Assembly: GCA_016840025.1 (NCBI GenBank) | Contig: JAEOTF010000463.1 | Location: 1-5,793 of the forward strand | DNA length: 5,793 bases | DNA from: Candidatus Hodarchaeota archaeon | GTDB taxonomy: Archaea; Asgardarchaeota; Heimdallarchaeia; Hodarchaeales; YT1-039 | Direction of reading: 5' to 3' | Shown: one piece after another, positions 1-4,964 of the stretch | Layout: each line of letters starts with the position of its first letter | Position numbering within the stretch: the stretch's first letter is position 1 | Notes under the pieces: model-generated | Database searches by the model: none | The model's input: the letters and a program-made list of their open reading frames with translations, nothing else | What the model was told of the DNA's origin: nothing | Made by a program: the position numbers and the translations under genes

Positions 1-701
1 AAGATCCCAATGAATCAAGTCCCGCTAAATATCTGGCAGCAAGTGAATTAGAGAACAGGGCACGTCTTGTTGCAATTTCCGGTTGGCCCTGGGGTGATTC
101 ACTTTTAAATATCATACCTACAGAGCTTGACAATGATCCCGATAATGTTCAACTGCTTGTAAACATTCTTGACTGGATTACTAGCTACTCTATCACTAAA
201 CTTCAGCTCCATGTTTCAATGCAATCTATTTTTGCAACCAATCAAAATATCACTCCTACATTTAAGGTGGAAGATTCTAATGGCAATCCTGTGAACGAAG
301 CGACCATAAGTGTTACTGATGGAGCAATCAATCAAATTGGAACGACAAATAGCACAGGTCAATTTACAACTACCCTAACTTATCGTTCAACTAGTTTTGA
401 TCTCATAGTCACAGCAAATAAGACAGCTTATCAGACAAATACCGAAATTTTCACAATCTATATTGATCCTCCTGCTGTAGAAGGTAAAACAGATACAACT
501 ACTTCAAGTGAGACAACTACCCCAAGTGAGACAACTACCCCAAGTGAGACGACTACCCCAAGTGAGACGACTACCCCAAGTGAGACGACTACCCCAAGTG
601 AGACAGATACCCCATCTGGAATTATTTCGGGGTTTGAGTGGTTCATATTAGGTTTAAGTCTAGTTATACTAACAATTCCTTTTCTACGAAGACGCACATA
701 G
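1..701 (+). CDS. Surface-anchored protein, 3' part (GATase-like end, Ig-like domain, TTPSE stalk, C-terminal anchor)
   Basis: The reading frame is open from base 3 to the TAG at 699-701, giving 232 visible residues; the true start lies left of the window. The Met at 219 is internal, because the frame upstream of it is clearly coding. Residues 1-63 (ARLVAISG...NVQLLVNILDWITSY) look like the last strand and helix of a class I glutamine-amidotransferase-like or DUF4350-like domain, which often ends in an 'N..ll.NildWl' helix. Residues about 70-160 form a beta-rich Ig-like or carboxypeptidase-regulatory-like domain (VEDSNGNPVNEATISV, then an NSTGQFTTTLTY strand pair). Residues 165-200 are a Thr/Pro/Ser/Glu repeat stalk, probably O-glycosylated. 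Residues 210-232 are a GFEW start, a hydrophobic helix and a terminal RRRT, as in archaeal surface-sorting tails, most like the Heimdall/Loki type. The protein probably faces outward and is held in the membrane by its C-terminus. Its ligand or enzymatic role cannot be told from this fragment. Confidence 0.85.
   Translation, partial: DPNESSPAKYLAASELENRARLVAISGWPWGDSLLNIIPTELDNDPDNVQLLVNILDWITSYSITKLQLHVSMQSIFATNQNITPTFKVEDSNGNPVNEATISVTDGAINQIGTTNSTGQFTTTLTYRSTSFDLIVTANKTAYQTNTEIFTIYIDPPAVEGKTDTTTSSETTTPSETTTPSETTTPSETTTPSETTTPSETDTPSGIISGFEWFILGLSLVILTIPFLRRRT
495..620 (+). repeat. 18-bp in-frame tandem repeat (six units plus a decayed seventh) coding for TTTPSE
   Basis: Units begin at 495, 513, 531, 549, 567 and 585, and a degenerate unit lies at 603-620. 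The consensus is acRactaccccaagtgag, encoding Thr-Thr-Thr-Pro-Ser-Glu. Unit 1 differs at two codon positions (TTTSSE). Units 2 and 3 are identical to each other (first codon aca). Units 4, 5 and 6 are identical to each other (first codon acg). This block structure points to recent copy-number growth by slippage or unequal exchange. The period is six codons, so copy-number changes keep the frame and only alter the length of the stalk between the Ig-like domain and the membrane anchor. Confidence 0.95.
630..698 (+). other. C-terminal membrane anchor / archaeal sorting signal of the surface protein
   Basis: These 23 codons encode a Gly-Phe-Glu-Trp opening, about 15 hydrophobic residues (FILGLSLVILTIPFL) and a final Arg-Arg-Arg-Thr. 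A low-complexity Thr/Pro/Ser stalk followed by one helix and a basic tail is the usual layout of PGF-CTERM-like archaeal signals. Asgard surface proteins carry similar 'PGFE...' tails. Assignment to a particular subfamily is by resemblance only. The helix could be cut and replaced by a lipid by an archaeosortase, or could stay as a plain membrane anchor. Confidence 0.65.
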
Positions 702-728
702 ACAGAAGAGCAGTGAAGAAACCTATCT

Positions 729-763
729 GCCCCAAAAGGGCTCCCTTTATTTTCTTTCCTCTT
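729..763 (+). terminator. Candidate terminator: short GC hairpin followed by a pyrimidine-rich tract
   Basis: The 4-bp stem GCCC (729-732) pairs with GGGC (738-741) around a 5-nt loop. It is followed at 742-763 by a T/C-rich tract (ctccctttattttctttcctct). It lies 28 bp after the stop of the surface protein. Archaeal termination depends mainly on T-rich tracts, so the pyrimidine stretch may matter more than the small stem. Confidence 0.35.
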
Positions 764-820
764 GAAACCTTATTCATTCCAGTTCTTCCAGTATTTTTTA
801 TTATTGGAATTGCTAATAAT

Positions 821-842
821 TTTTTTAAATTTCACATATATC
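821..842 (+). promoter_or_regulatory. Candidate archaeal promoter (TATA-like element) for the Fe-S operon
   Basis: The 214-bp gap before the Fe-S protein becomes very AT-rich from about 790. It contains TTTAAAT (824-830) and CATATATC (835-842), either of which could act as a TATA box. Transcription would then begin about 25 bp downstream, near 850-866, leaving a 5' leader of about 50-65 nt before the GTG at 916. No BRE or operator palindrome stands out. This is the only gap in the operon long enough for an obvious promoter, so the four genes probably share it. Confidence 0.3.
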
Positions 843-903
843 GGTTAGTTTCTGAAAATTTGTACAAAGAAGATTTTTTTGATGATCTGTGTTCCTTCTT
901 TTT

Positions 904-908
904 AGGTG
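904..908 (+). promoter_or_regulatory. Shine-Dalgarno AGGTG that decides the GTG start at 916
   Basis: AGGTG at 904-908 matches the archaeal anti-SD core and sits 7 nt before GTG 916-918. The longer frame from GTG 889 has no such motif close upstream, and it would prepend nine residues (MFLLFRCLE) that cover this site. Confidence 0.6.
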
Positions 909-915
909 CTTAGAA

Positions 916-2064
916 GTGCCTAAAGTTGATAGTGGTTCCATTTTACAACTCTTCCCTCATCTCGATTGTTCCTTATGCGGCAATCCTACTTGTGAAGCTA
1001 TGGCAAGACGGGTTTTTAGTGATGAACAGTCTTACTTAGACTGTCCAGTTCTCACTCCTGTAGATAAAAAGAAAATTGAAGATAGGCTTTCTAAACGCTC
1101 TAAACTTAATAATTACTTTTCTTTTAGCGAACCAATTGTTGAACTACAACCTTGTGCAGAGTATGGAAAGATAACCCTTGAATCAATGGTACATCGTCCT
1201 CATAACTCCTTGCATCAACAATTATTTGCCCCTTGTGAAATGTGCGCATTGTTTCAGGATGTTTCATTTGAGAAAGCACGTTGTTCAAAAGTAATGGGAT
1301 ATGCATATTTAGAGATTGAAGAAAAGGCCATTCACATCTTTAACTCGGGAAAAATAATAATAAGAAGAGCAAATGATCGAGATGACGCTATCAAAACATT
1401 AGAGGAGTTTGAAAACATTCTTTGGCCTGCAGTAGTTTGTACTTGTGGTTCTCCTTTTTCTGACTGTTTGGGAGGAGGTTGCCCATCTTGTGGGTCTCAA
1501 GCTTGTGCTGCACTGGAATGGGGTATAAAACAGGATTCTTTGTCAATTGATTCTGCTGGAATGCTGTTAAATAATGTAAGTAACCAGTTAATTGAAAAGG
1601 CTCTTCATAAAATGGATACTATTGTAGAAGAACTAGGAAATGTCCTGGAAGATCCTCAAAATATTGATAAAAACCAGATAACAGATAAAAGAAAACTGTT
1701 TCAATCACTCTTATTAGACCTAATTAAAATCGGTACAAAAGGAATGATGGAATCGACAAACACTGAAACTAGATTGCAATTCGTTTGTATTCATTCATTA
1801 GAACGAAATTTTAGGCGTGTAATCGAGGGAGTCTTCTCTTCAATCGATAATGCTGAAATAAAAGACTTAAAATATTGTTACTCATTTGTTCAAGAAGGAT
1901 ATCAGGCTTTAAAAGATAATAATCGTAAATTTGCTGAAGAAATTGTGAATAAATACCAAAAATTTATGAAAGAACATGAACTTAGTCAAATTTCCCCAGA
2001 TTTCTTCAAAATTATAACTAATGGTTGTAATTTCGCACGATCCTGCTTGTTTCAATTACAATGA
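916..2064 (+). CDS. Cysteine-rich Fe-S protein with N-terminal [4Fe-4S] domain
   Basis: This is a 382-residue soluble protein read from GTG 916, chosen for its Shine-Dalgarno site. Residues 4-45 carry the four-cysteine pattern of the Fe-S domain seen at the N-terminus of the CO dehydrogenase/acetyl-CoA synthase gamma subunit and related proteins (PF04060-like): Cys18-x2-Cys21-Gly-x3-Cys26, then Cys43-Pro. A second group is Cys80, Cys107, Cys110 and Cys123. A third, dense group is Cys175, 177, 184, 189, 192 and 197 (CTCG, then GGGCPSCGSQAC). Residues about 125-165 form a small alpha/beta unit (GYAYLEIEEKAIHIFNSGKI, then RRANDRDDAIKTLEEF). Residues about 210-370 are mostly helical and somewhat PhoU-like in look. 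I do not recognise the whole architecture. As first gene of an operon with IscS- and IscU-like proteins, it may be a client, cluster carrier or electron donor; this is inference. There is no signal peptide, so it is probably cytoplasmic. Confidence 0.85.
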   Translation: MPKVDSGSILQLFPHLDCSLCGNPTCEAMARRVFSDEQSYLDCPVLTPVDKKKIEDRLSKRSKLNNYFSFSEPIVELQPCAEYGKITLESMVHRPHNSLHQQLFAPCEMCALFQDVSFEKARCSKVMGYAYLEIEEKAIHIFNSGKIIIRRANDRDDAIKTLEEFENILWPAVVCTCGSPFSDCLGGGCPSCGSQACAALEWGIKQDSLSIDSAGMLLNNVSNQLIEKALHKMDTIVEELGNVLEDPQNIDKNQITDKRKLFQSLLLDLIKIGTKGMMESTNTETRLQFVCIHSLERNFRRVIEGVFSSIDNAEIKDLKYCYSFVQEGYQALKDNNRKFAEEIVNKYQKFMKEHELSQISPDFFKIITNGCNFARSCLFQLQ

Positions 2065-2079
2065 ATCTACTATAATGAT

Positions 2080-2084
2080 GTGAT
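2080..2084 (+). promoter_or_regulatory. Shine-Dalgarno-like GTGAT before iscS
   Basis: GTGAT at 2080-2084 matches the 3' part of the archaeal GGAGGTGAT consensus and ends 5 nt before the ATG at 2090. It supports that start within the 25-bp gap after the Fe-S protein. Confidence 0.4.
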
Positions 2085-2089
2085 TTTCA

Positions 2090-3274
2090 ATGTCCCATGC
2101 CTATTTCGATTATGCAGCGTCTTCACCTGTGGATAAACGAGTGATGGAAGCAATAACACCTTATTTTCAAGAATATTTTGGAAATCCTTCATCTCTTTAT
2201 TCTATTGGCCGCTATGCTATGCGTATTATACAAGAATCGCGTTTAAAAGTGTGTAGTTTGATAAATGCAAACGAAAAATCATTATTTTTTACCTCATGTG
2301 CCACAGAATCCAATTGCTGGGCAATGAAAGGTACAGCAGCTAAAAAAAAGAACCAGGGAAAAAAAATCTTAGTTTCCGCTATTGAACATGTATCTGTCCT
2401 TTCAGCCTGTGAACAACTAGTAAAGAATGGATTTACATTAAATAAAATACCCGTAAACACTGAAGGGCAGGTAGATACGAACTCTCTTGAAAAATTACTA
2501 ACAGAAGATACAATACTAGTCTCTATCCAAGCCGCTAACAGTGAAATGGGCACTATACAGGATATTAAATCCTTAGCAAAGCTGATCCATGAAATAAATG
2601 ATAAAACAACCTTCCATGTTGATGCAGTGCCTGCTTTAGGTAAAATTTTTATCGATGTTAATGATTGGGATATCGATCTCCTCACAATAAGTTCCAATGA
2701 GATTTATGGTCCAAAAGGAATTGCGGGATTATATAAAAAACAAGGCGTTCCTCTGGAACCTTTACTGACAGGGGGAGGACAAGAGATGCGTCGTCGTGCA
2801 GGAACGGAAAATGTTCCTGGAATTGTAGGCTTTGGAGCTGCAGCTGAAATAGCTAAAAAAGAAATGAATCAAGATAATGAAAGATTGAAACCCTTACGAG
2901 ACGAAATTATTGAAACATTTACAAAACAAATTCCTTATAGTTTTCTGAATGGTCATAAGACGGATCGTTTACCTACCAATGCTAGTATTCGCTTTAATTT
3001 TATAGAAGGTGAATCAATGCTTCTCAATCTAGAGATGGCAGGTATTGCGGCAGCTACTGGCTCTGCTTGCGCAGCTAAAGCATTAGAACCTTCACATGTC
3101 TTGTCTGCAATGGGAATACCTCATGAAGAAGTTCATGGATCACTAGTGCTTAATTTGGGTAGGTTTACAATGAAAGATGAAGTTAGTCTTTTACTGGACA
3201 CAGTTCCTGAAACTGTTAAAAGACTACGAATGATGTCTCCATTAACTCCAAAAGAACTTCTTGAAGAATTGTGA
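2090..3274 (+). CDS. iscS: IscS/NifS-type cysteine desulfurase homologue lacking the PLP lysine
   Basis: At 394 residues this is full length for class I cysteine desulfurases (aminotransferase fold type I). Seen in the sequence are the N-terminal FDYAASSPVD motif, SCATES (Thr72, phosphate region), His100 in AIEHVSVL, Asp178 in HVDA, GGGQEMRRRAGTENVPGI (228-245), and the mobile-loop Cys327 in TGSAC. Family members take sulfur from cysteine using PLP bound to a lysine in SxHKxxGPKG. Here residues 201-210 read SSNEIYGPKG, so His-Lys is Asn203-Glu204. Gln after HVDA is replaced by Pro181, and Arg of the usual SIRFSLGRFT motif by Val353 (SLVLNLGRFT). Normal desulfurase activity is therefore unlikely. 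The lysine-less IscS of Archaeoglobus fulgidus (Asp in this place) is a precedent: it pairs with IscU and lends its loop cysteine as a cluster ligand. With iscU 9 bp downstream, a similar partner role is likely. The frame is intact, so this is not a decayed gene. Confidence 0.93.
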   Translation: MSHAYFDYAASSPVDKRVMEAITPYFQEYFGNPSSLYSIGRYAMRIIQESRLKVCSLINANEKSLFFTSCATESNCWAMKGTAAKKKNQGKKILVSAIEHVSVLSACEQLVKNGFTLNKIPVNTEGQVDTNSLEKLLTEDTILVSIQAANSEMGTIQDIKSLAKLIHEINDKTTFHVDAVPALGKIFIDVNDWDIDLLTISSNEIYGPKGIAGLYKKQGVPLEPLLTGGGQEMRRRAGTENVPGIVGFGAAAEIAKKEMNQDNERLKPLRDEIIETFTKQIPYSFLNGHKTDRLPTNASIRFNFIEGESMLLNLEMAGIAAATGSACAAKALEPSHVLSAMGIPHEEVHGSLVLNLGRFTMKDEVSLLLDTVPETVKRLRMMSPLTPKELLEEL

Positions 3275-3277
3275 GGT
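3273..3277 (+). promoter_or_regulatory. Shine-Dalgarno GAGGT overlapping the iscS stop codon
   Basis: GAGGT starts within the TGA stop of iscS (3272-3274) and ends 6 nt before the ATG of iscU at 3284. The arrangement suggests translational coupling of the two partners. Confidence 0.7.
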
Positions 3278-3283
3278 AGAACA

Positions 3284-3658
3284 ATGGATTATAGCGATAA
3301 AGTTATGGATCATTTTCATAATCCTCGTAATATGGGTGAAATTGAGGATGCGGACGGTGTAGGAGAGGTAGGTAATCCTTCTTGTGGAGACCTAATGAAA
3401 ATCACAATCAAAGTTAAAGACAATAGACTAATTGATGTTAAATTCAAAACTTTTGGCTGTGGAGCAGCAGTTGCTACTAGTAGTATAATAACTGAATTAG
3501 CCAAAGGAAAAACTTTGGAAAAAGCCTTAGAAATAACTCGTGATGATGTAGCAGAATCCCTTGACGGACTCCCACCAGTAAAAATGCATTGTAGCAATTT
3601 GGCAGCAGACGGTCTGCATGCAGCTATAAAGGACTATTATGAGCGACAGAAGAAATAA
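3284..3658 (+). CDS. iscU: IscU/NifU-type Fe-S cluster assembly scaffold
   Basis: This 124-residue protein has the usual length of stand-alone IscU and starts with the typical YSDKVMDHFHNPRN motif. Scaffolds of this family build a [2Fe-2S] cluster on three cysteines and pass it on. All ligands are present: Cys34 in GNPSCGD with the conserved Asp36, Cys59 in FGCGAAVATSS, and His102-Cys103 in KMHC. An LPPVK motif lies at 96-100; in bacteria it is the site gripped by the HscA chaperone. It has no extra insert of the SufU kind, so IscU is the better name. It sits 9 bp after the iscS homologue, its expected partner, and has a good GAGGT site. Because that partner lacks its PLP lysine, sulfur would have to come from sulfide or another donor; this is inference. 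The scaffold itself looks fully competent. Confidence 0.96.
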   Translation: MDYSDKVMDHFHNPRNMGEIEDADGVGEVGNPSCGDLMKITIKVKDNRLIDVKFKTFGCGAAVATSSIITELAKGKTLEKALEITRDDVAESLDGLPPVKMHCSNLAADGLHAAIKDYYERQKK

Positions 3659-3664
3659 GTGGTG
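3659..3664 (+). promoter_or_regulatory. Shine-Dalgarno-like GTGGTG before the methyltransferase-fold gene
   Basis: GTGGTG directly follows the iscU stop and ends 8 nt before ATG 3673. It favours this ATG over the TTG codon at 3670 just before it; the two differ by one residue. Confidence 0.5.
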
Positions 3665-3672
3665 TAAATTTG

Positions 3673-4170
3673 ATGGGAAAGACTGAAAAAATCATTATCA
3701 ATACATTACGTCCAAAAAAAGGTTTTAAATGTTTAACTTTAGTATATACGAAGACTAATGTAATGATTGAATTATCTAAGGCTGTTGAAGTCTCGGGAGA
3801 AGTATGGGGGTTATATGATGCAGCTCTTAAGCCCCATAAAGGTGCGAGGGATAAAAAAATTCAGAAGTACGAGAATGTGCAGATCTATGCAGCATCTCCT
3901 TTAGATATTCCTTCTGAAAGCGAATATTTTGATTGTGTGATTGGCGTAGAGGTACTAAATCGGTATTCTAATAGAAATCAACTCTTTAAGGAAATTTTTC
4001 GAGTCTTGAAGCCATTAGGAAGGCTTATACTTGTGGAACGTTCAAACTATCTAAAATCACTGGATTTGAAAACGGAGCTTCTAGTAACCAATTATCAAGA
4101 CATTCTCTTGTCCGACTTCAAAAAGTGGTTGATTTTCAAAAAAACATTATTAGAAGCAACAAAAGCCTAA
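3673..4170 (+). CDS. Small class I methyltransferase-fold protein with lost SAM-binding loop
   Basis: This 165-residue protein lines up well with the Methyltransf_11-type Rossmann core. It has ELSKAVEVSGEVWGL after strand 1, then SPLDIPSESEYFDCVIGVEVLNRY, and then LFKEIFRVLKPLGRLILVERS, the classic 'RVLKPGGRL' strand-turn. Family members transfer methyl groups from S-adenosylmethionine. The motif that binds SAM (normally hhDhGxGxG) reads CLTLVYTKTN at residues 20-29, so the acidic residue and all three glycines are missing. The acidic residue that normally ends strand 2 (GID) is also changed (Gly46-Leu47-Tyr48, followed by Asp49). It is shorter than most members, with little beyond the core. 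It follows iscU by 14 bp and is last in the operon. It is probably not an active methyltransferase and may serve as a binding or regulatory partner; its role here is unknown. A divergent enzyme with an unusual cofactor loop remains possible. Confidence 0.8.
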   Translation: MGKTEKIIINTLRPKKGFKCLTLVYTKTNVMIELSKAVEVSGEVWGLYDAALKPHKGARDKKIQKYENVQIYAASPLDIPSESEYFDCVIGVEVLNRYSNRNQLFKEIFRVLKPLGRLILVERSNYLKSLDLKTELLVTNYQDILLSDFKKWLIFKKTLLEATKA

Positions 4171-4188
4171 AAAAAGTAAACTCTTTAC
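4169..4188 (-). terminator. Candidate terminator of the minus-strand membrane-protein genes
   Basis: On the minus strand, GTAAA-GAG-TTTAC forms a 5-bp stem with a 3-nt loop (4188 down to 4176) and is followed at once by seven T (4175-4169). The structure begins 5 bp after the stop of the minus-strand gene and runs into the end of the methyltransferase-fold gene. The stem is AT-rich and weak, but the T run alone could end archaeal transcripts. On the plus strand the same hairpin is followed only by mixed T-rich sequence. Confidence 0.4.
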
Positions 4189-4193
4189 ATGTA

Positions 4194-4964
4194 CTACTCT
4201 CTTGACTTATTATTATTTATATCTATGTCTTTATTCTGATTTAGTAAAATTAAGAAGCAAATTAAAATAGGAAAAAGTACAAGAAGTAATAGCAATGCAT
4301 GTCTCATCCATATTAATTCGAATAGGACTGAAATTGGTTCAAAATAGAACCACCAACCCGGGTATTGATAAAAGGGGGTAAATAGGAGACTTATCCAGAA
4401 AGGTAGGGTTATCCAATCATATGAAGTCATATCATCAAGGATTGTTAGTTTGATGATTAGAATAATTTCAATGAGAATAACTAATACGTAATAACCCATG
4501 AAAATGTCATTTAGTTGAGAAGAATCAAGGAACCAAATAATCGCACATATAGGAATCGGTAAACTTAGAGTGATATTTGACAACGGATTATAATGAGATA
4601 ACTTCATCTGTTTCAATATTAACATTAAACTAATTGTCATGTACGCAGTACAAAGCCATAAATTAATTTTTTCTATCCATAAAACAGCACTCCTCCCATT
4701 ATAAATCATTAAAAGCTCTTCTCGAATATAATAGTCGCATATACCTGAGAAAACTCCTATTCCATAGGAAATAATCCCGAACCAATAATTTAAAGCTATA
4801 TTATTACGTATATATATGATAGTAACACATGAAATTAGAAATACAGGAAGACCAATCCAAGTAAGCATGCGAAAGCATTCTTGGACAGCTACTTCTTTTG
4901 CAAATACTTCCCTTGAAGAAGTTATTAACTGTGTGAATGATATAAGAATATCTTTCCCTCTCAT
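4194..4964 (-). CDS. Multi-pass membrane protein of unknown function (7-8 helices)
   Basis: This 256-residue protein starts at ATG 4964-4962. It has a polar N-terminus (residues 1-32), then hydrophobic segments at about 34-52, 57-76, 99-117, 130-147, 154-176, 183-199, 204-220 and 222-241, and ends in an Asn/Asp-rich tail (NQNKDIDINNNKSRE). An aromatic patch lies at 199-208 (YQYPGWWFYF), probably at a membrane surface. There is no nucleotide-binding motif, protease motif or transporter signature that I know. Its start overlaps the stop of the upstream membrane-protein gene as ATGA, so the two are probably co-translated and may form a complex. GGCGGT, 6 nt before the ATG, could serve as the ribosome site. 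Both this protein and its neighbour have a Cys-Asp-Tyr at the end of a helix (residues 76-78 here), a weak hint of relatedness. Confidence 0.82.
   Translation of the reverse strand: MRGKDILISFTQLITSSREVFAKEVAVQECFRMLTWIGLPVFLISCVTIIYIRNNIALNYWFGIISYGIGVFSGICDYYIREELLMIYNGRSAVLWIEKINLWLCTAYMTISLMLILKQMKLSHYNPLSNITLSLPIPICAIIWFLDSSQLNDIFMGYYVLVILIEIILIIKLTILDDMTSYDWITLPFWISLLFTPFYQYPGWWFYFEPISVLFELIWMRHALLLLLVLFPILICFLILLNQNKDIDINNNKSRE

Noticed and set aside
458..697. Minus-strand frame of 79 codons rich in VVVSLG repeats
   Set aside because: It is the reverse-strand shadow of the 18-bp repeat in the surface-protein gene; the plus frame has a complete domain order and a stop after the anchor.
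638..913. Plus-strand frame of 91 codons across the gap before the Fe-S protein
   Set aside because: It starts inside the anchor of the surface protein, crosses the candidate terminator and promoter, and has no domain signal or ribosome site.
1124..1306. Short minus-strand frame inside the Fe-S protein gene
   Set aside because: It lies opposite a cysteine-patterned coding region with clear homology and has no start signal.
2071..2080. TATA-like tataatgatg just before iscS as an internal promoter
   Set aside because: It lies only 10-19 bp before the ATG, too close for an archaeal TATA box with a transcript that includes the ribosome site.
2212..2697. Minus-strand frame of 161 codons opposite the iscS homologue
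   Set aside because: It is a long antisense shadow; the plus strand carries conserved cysteine-desulfurase motifs throughout.
2090..3274. Calling the iscS homologue a pseudogene
   Set aside because: The frame is full length, the loop cysteine and structural motifs are kept, it has a start signal and sits in a tight operon; only catalytic contacts are changed, which fits repurposing.
3316..3597. Minus-strand frame opposite iscU
   Set aside because: It is an antisense shadow of an unmistakable IscU gene.
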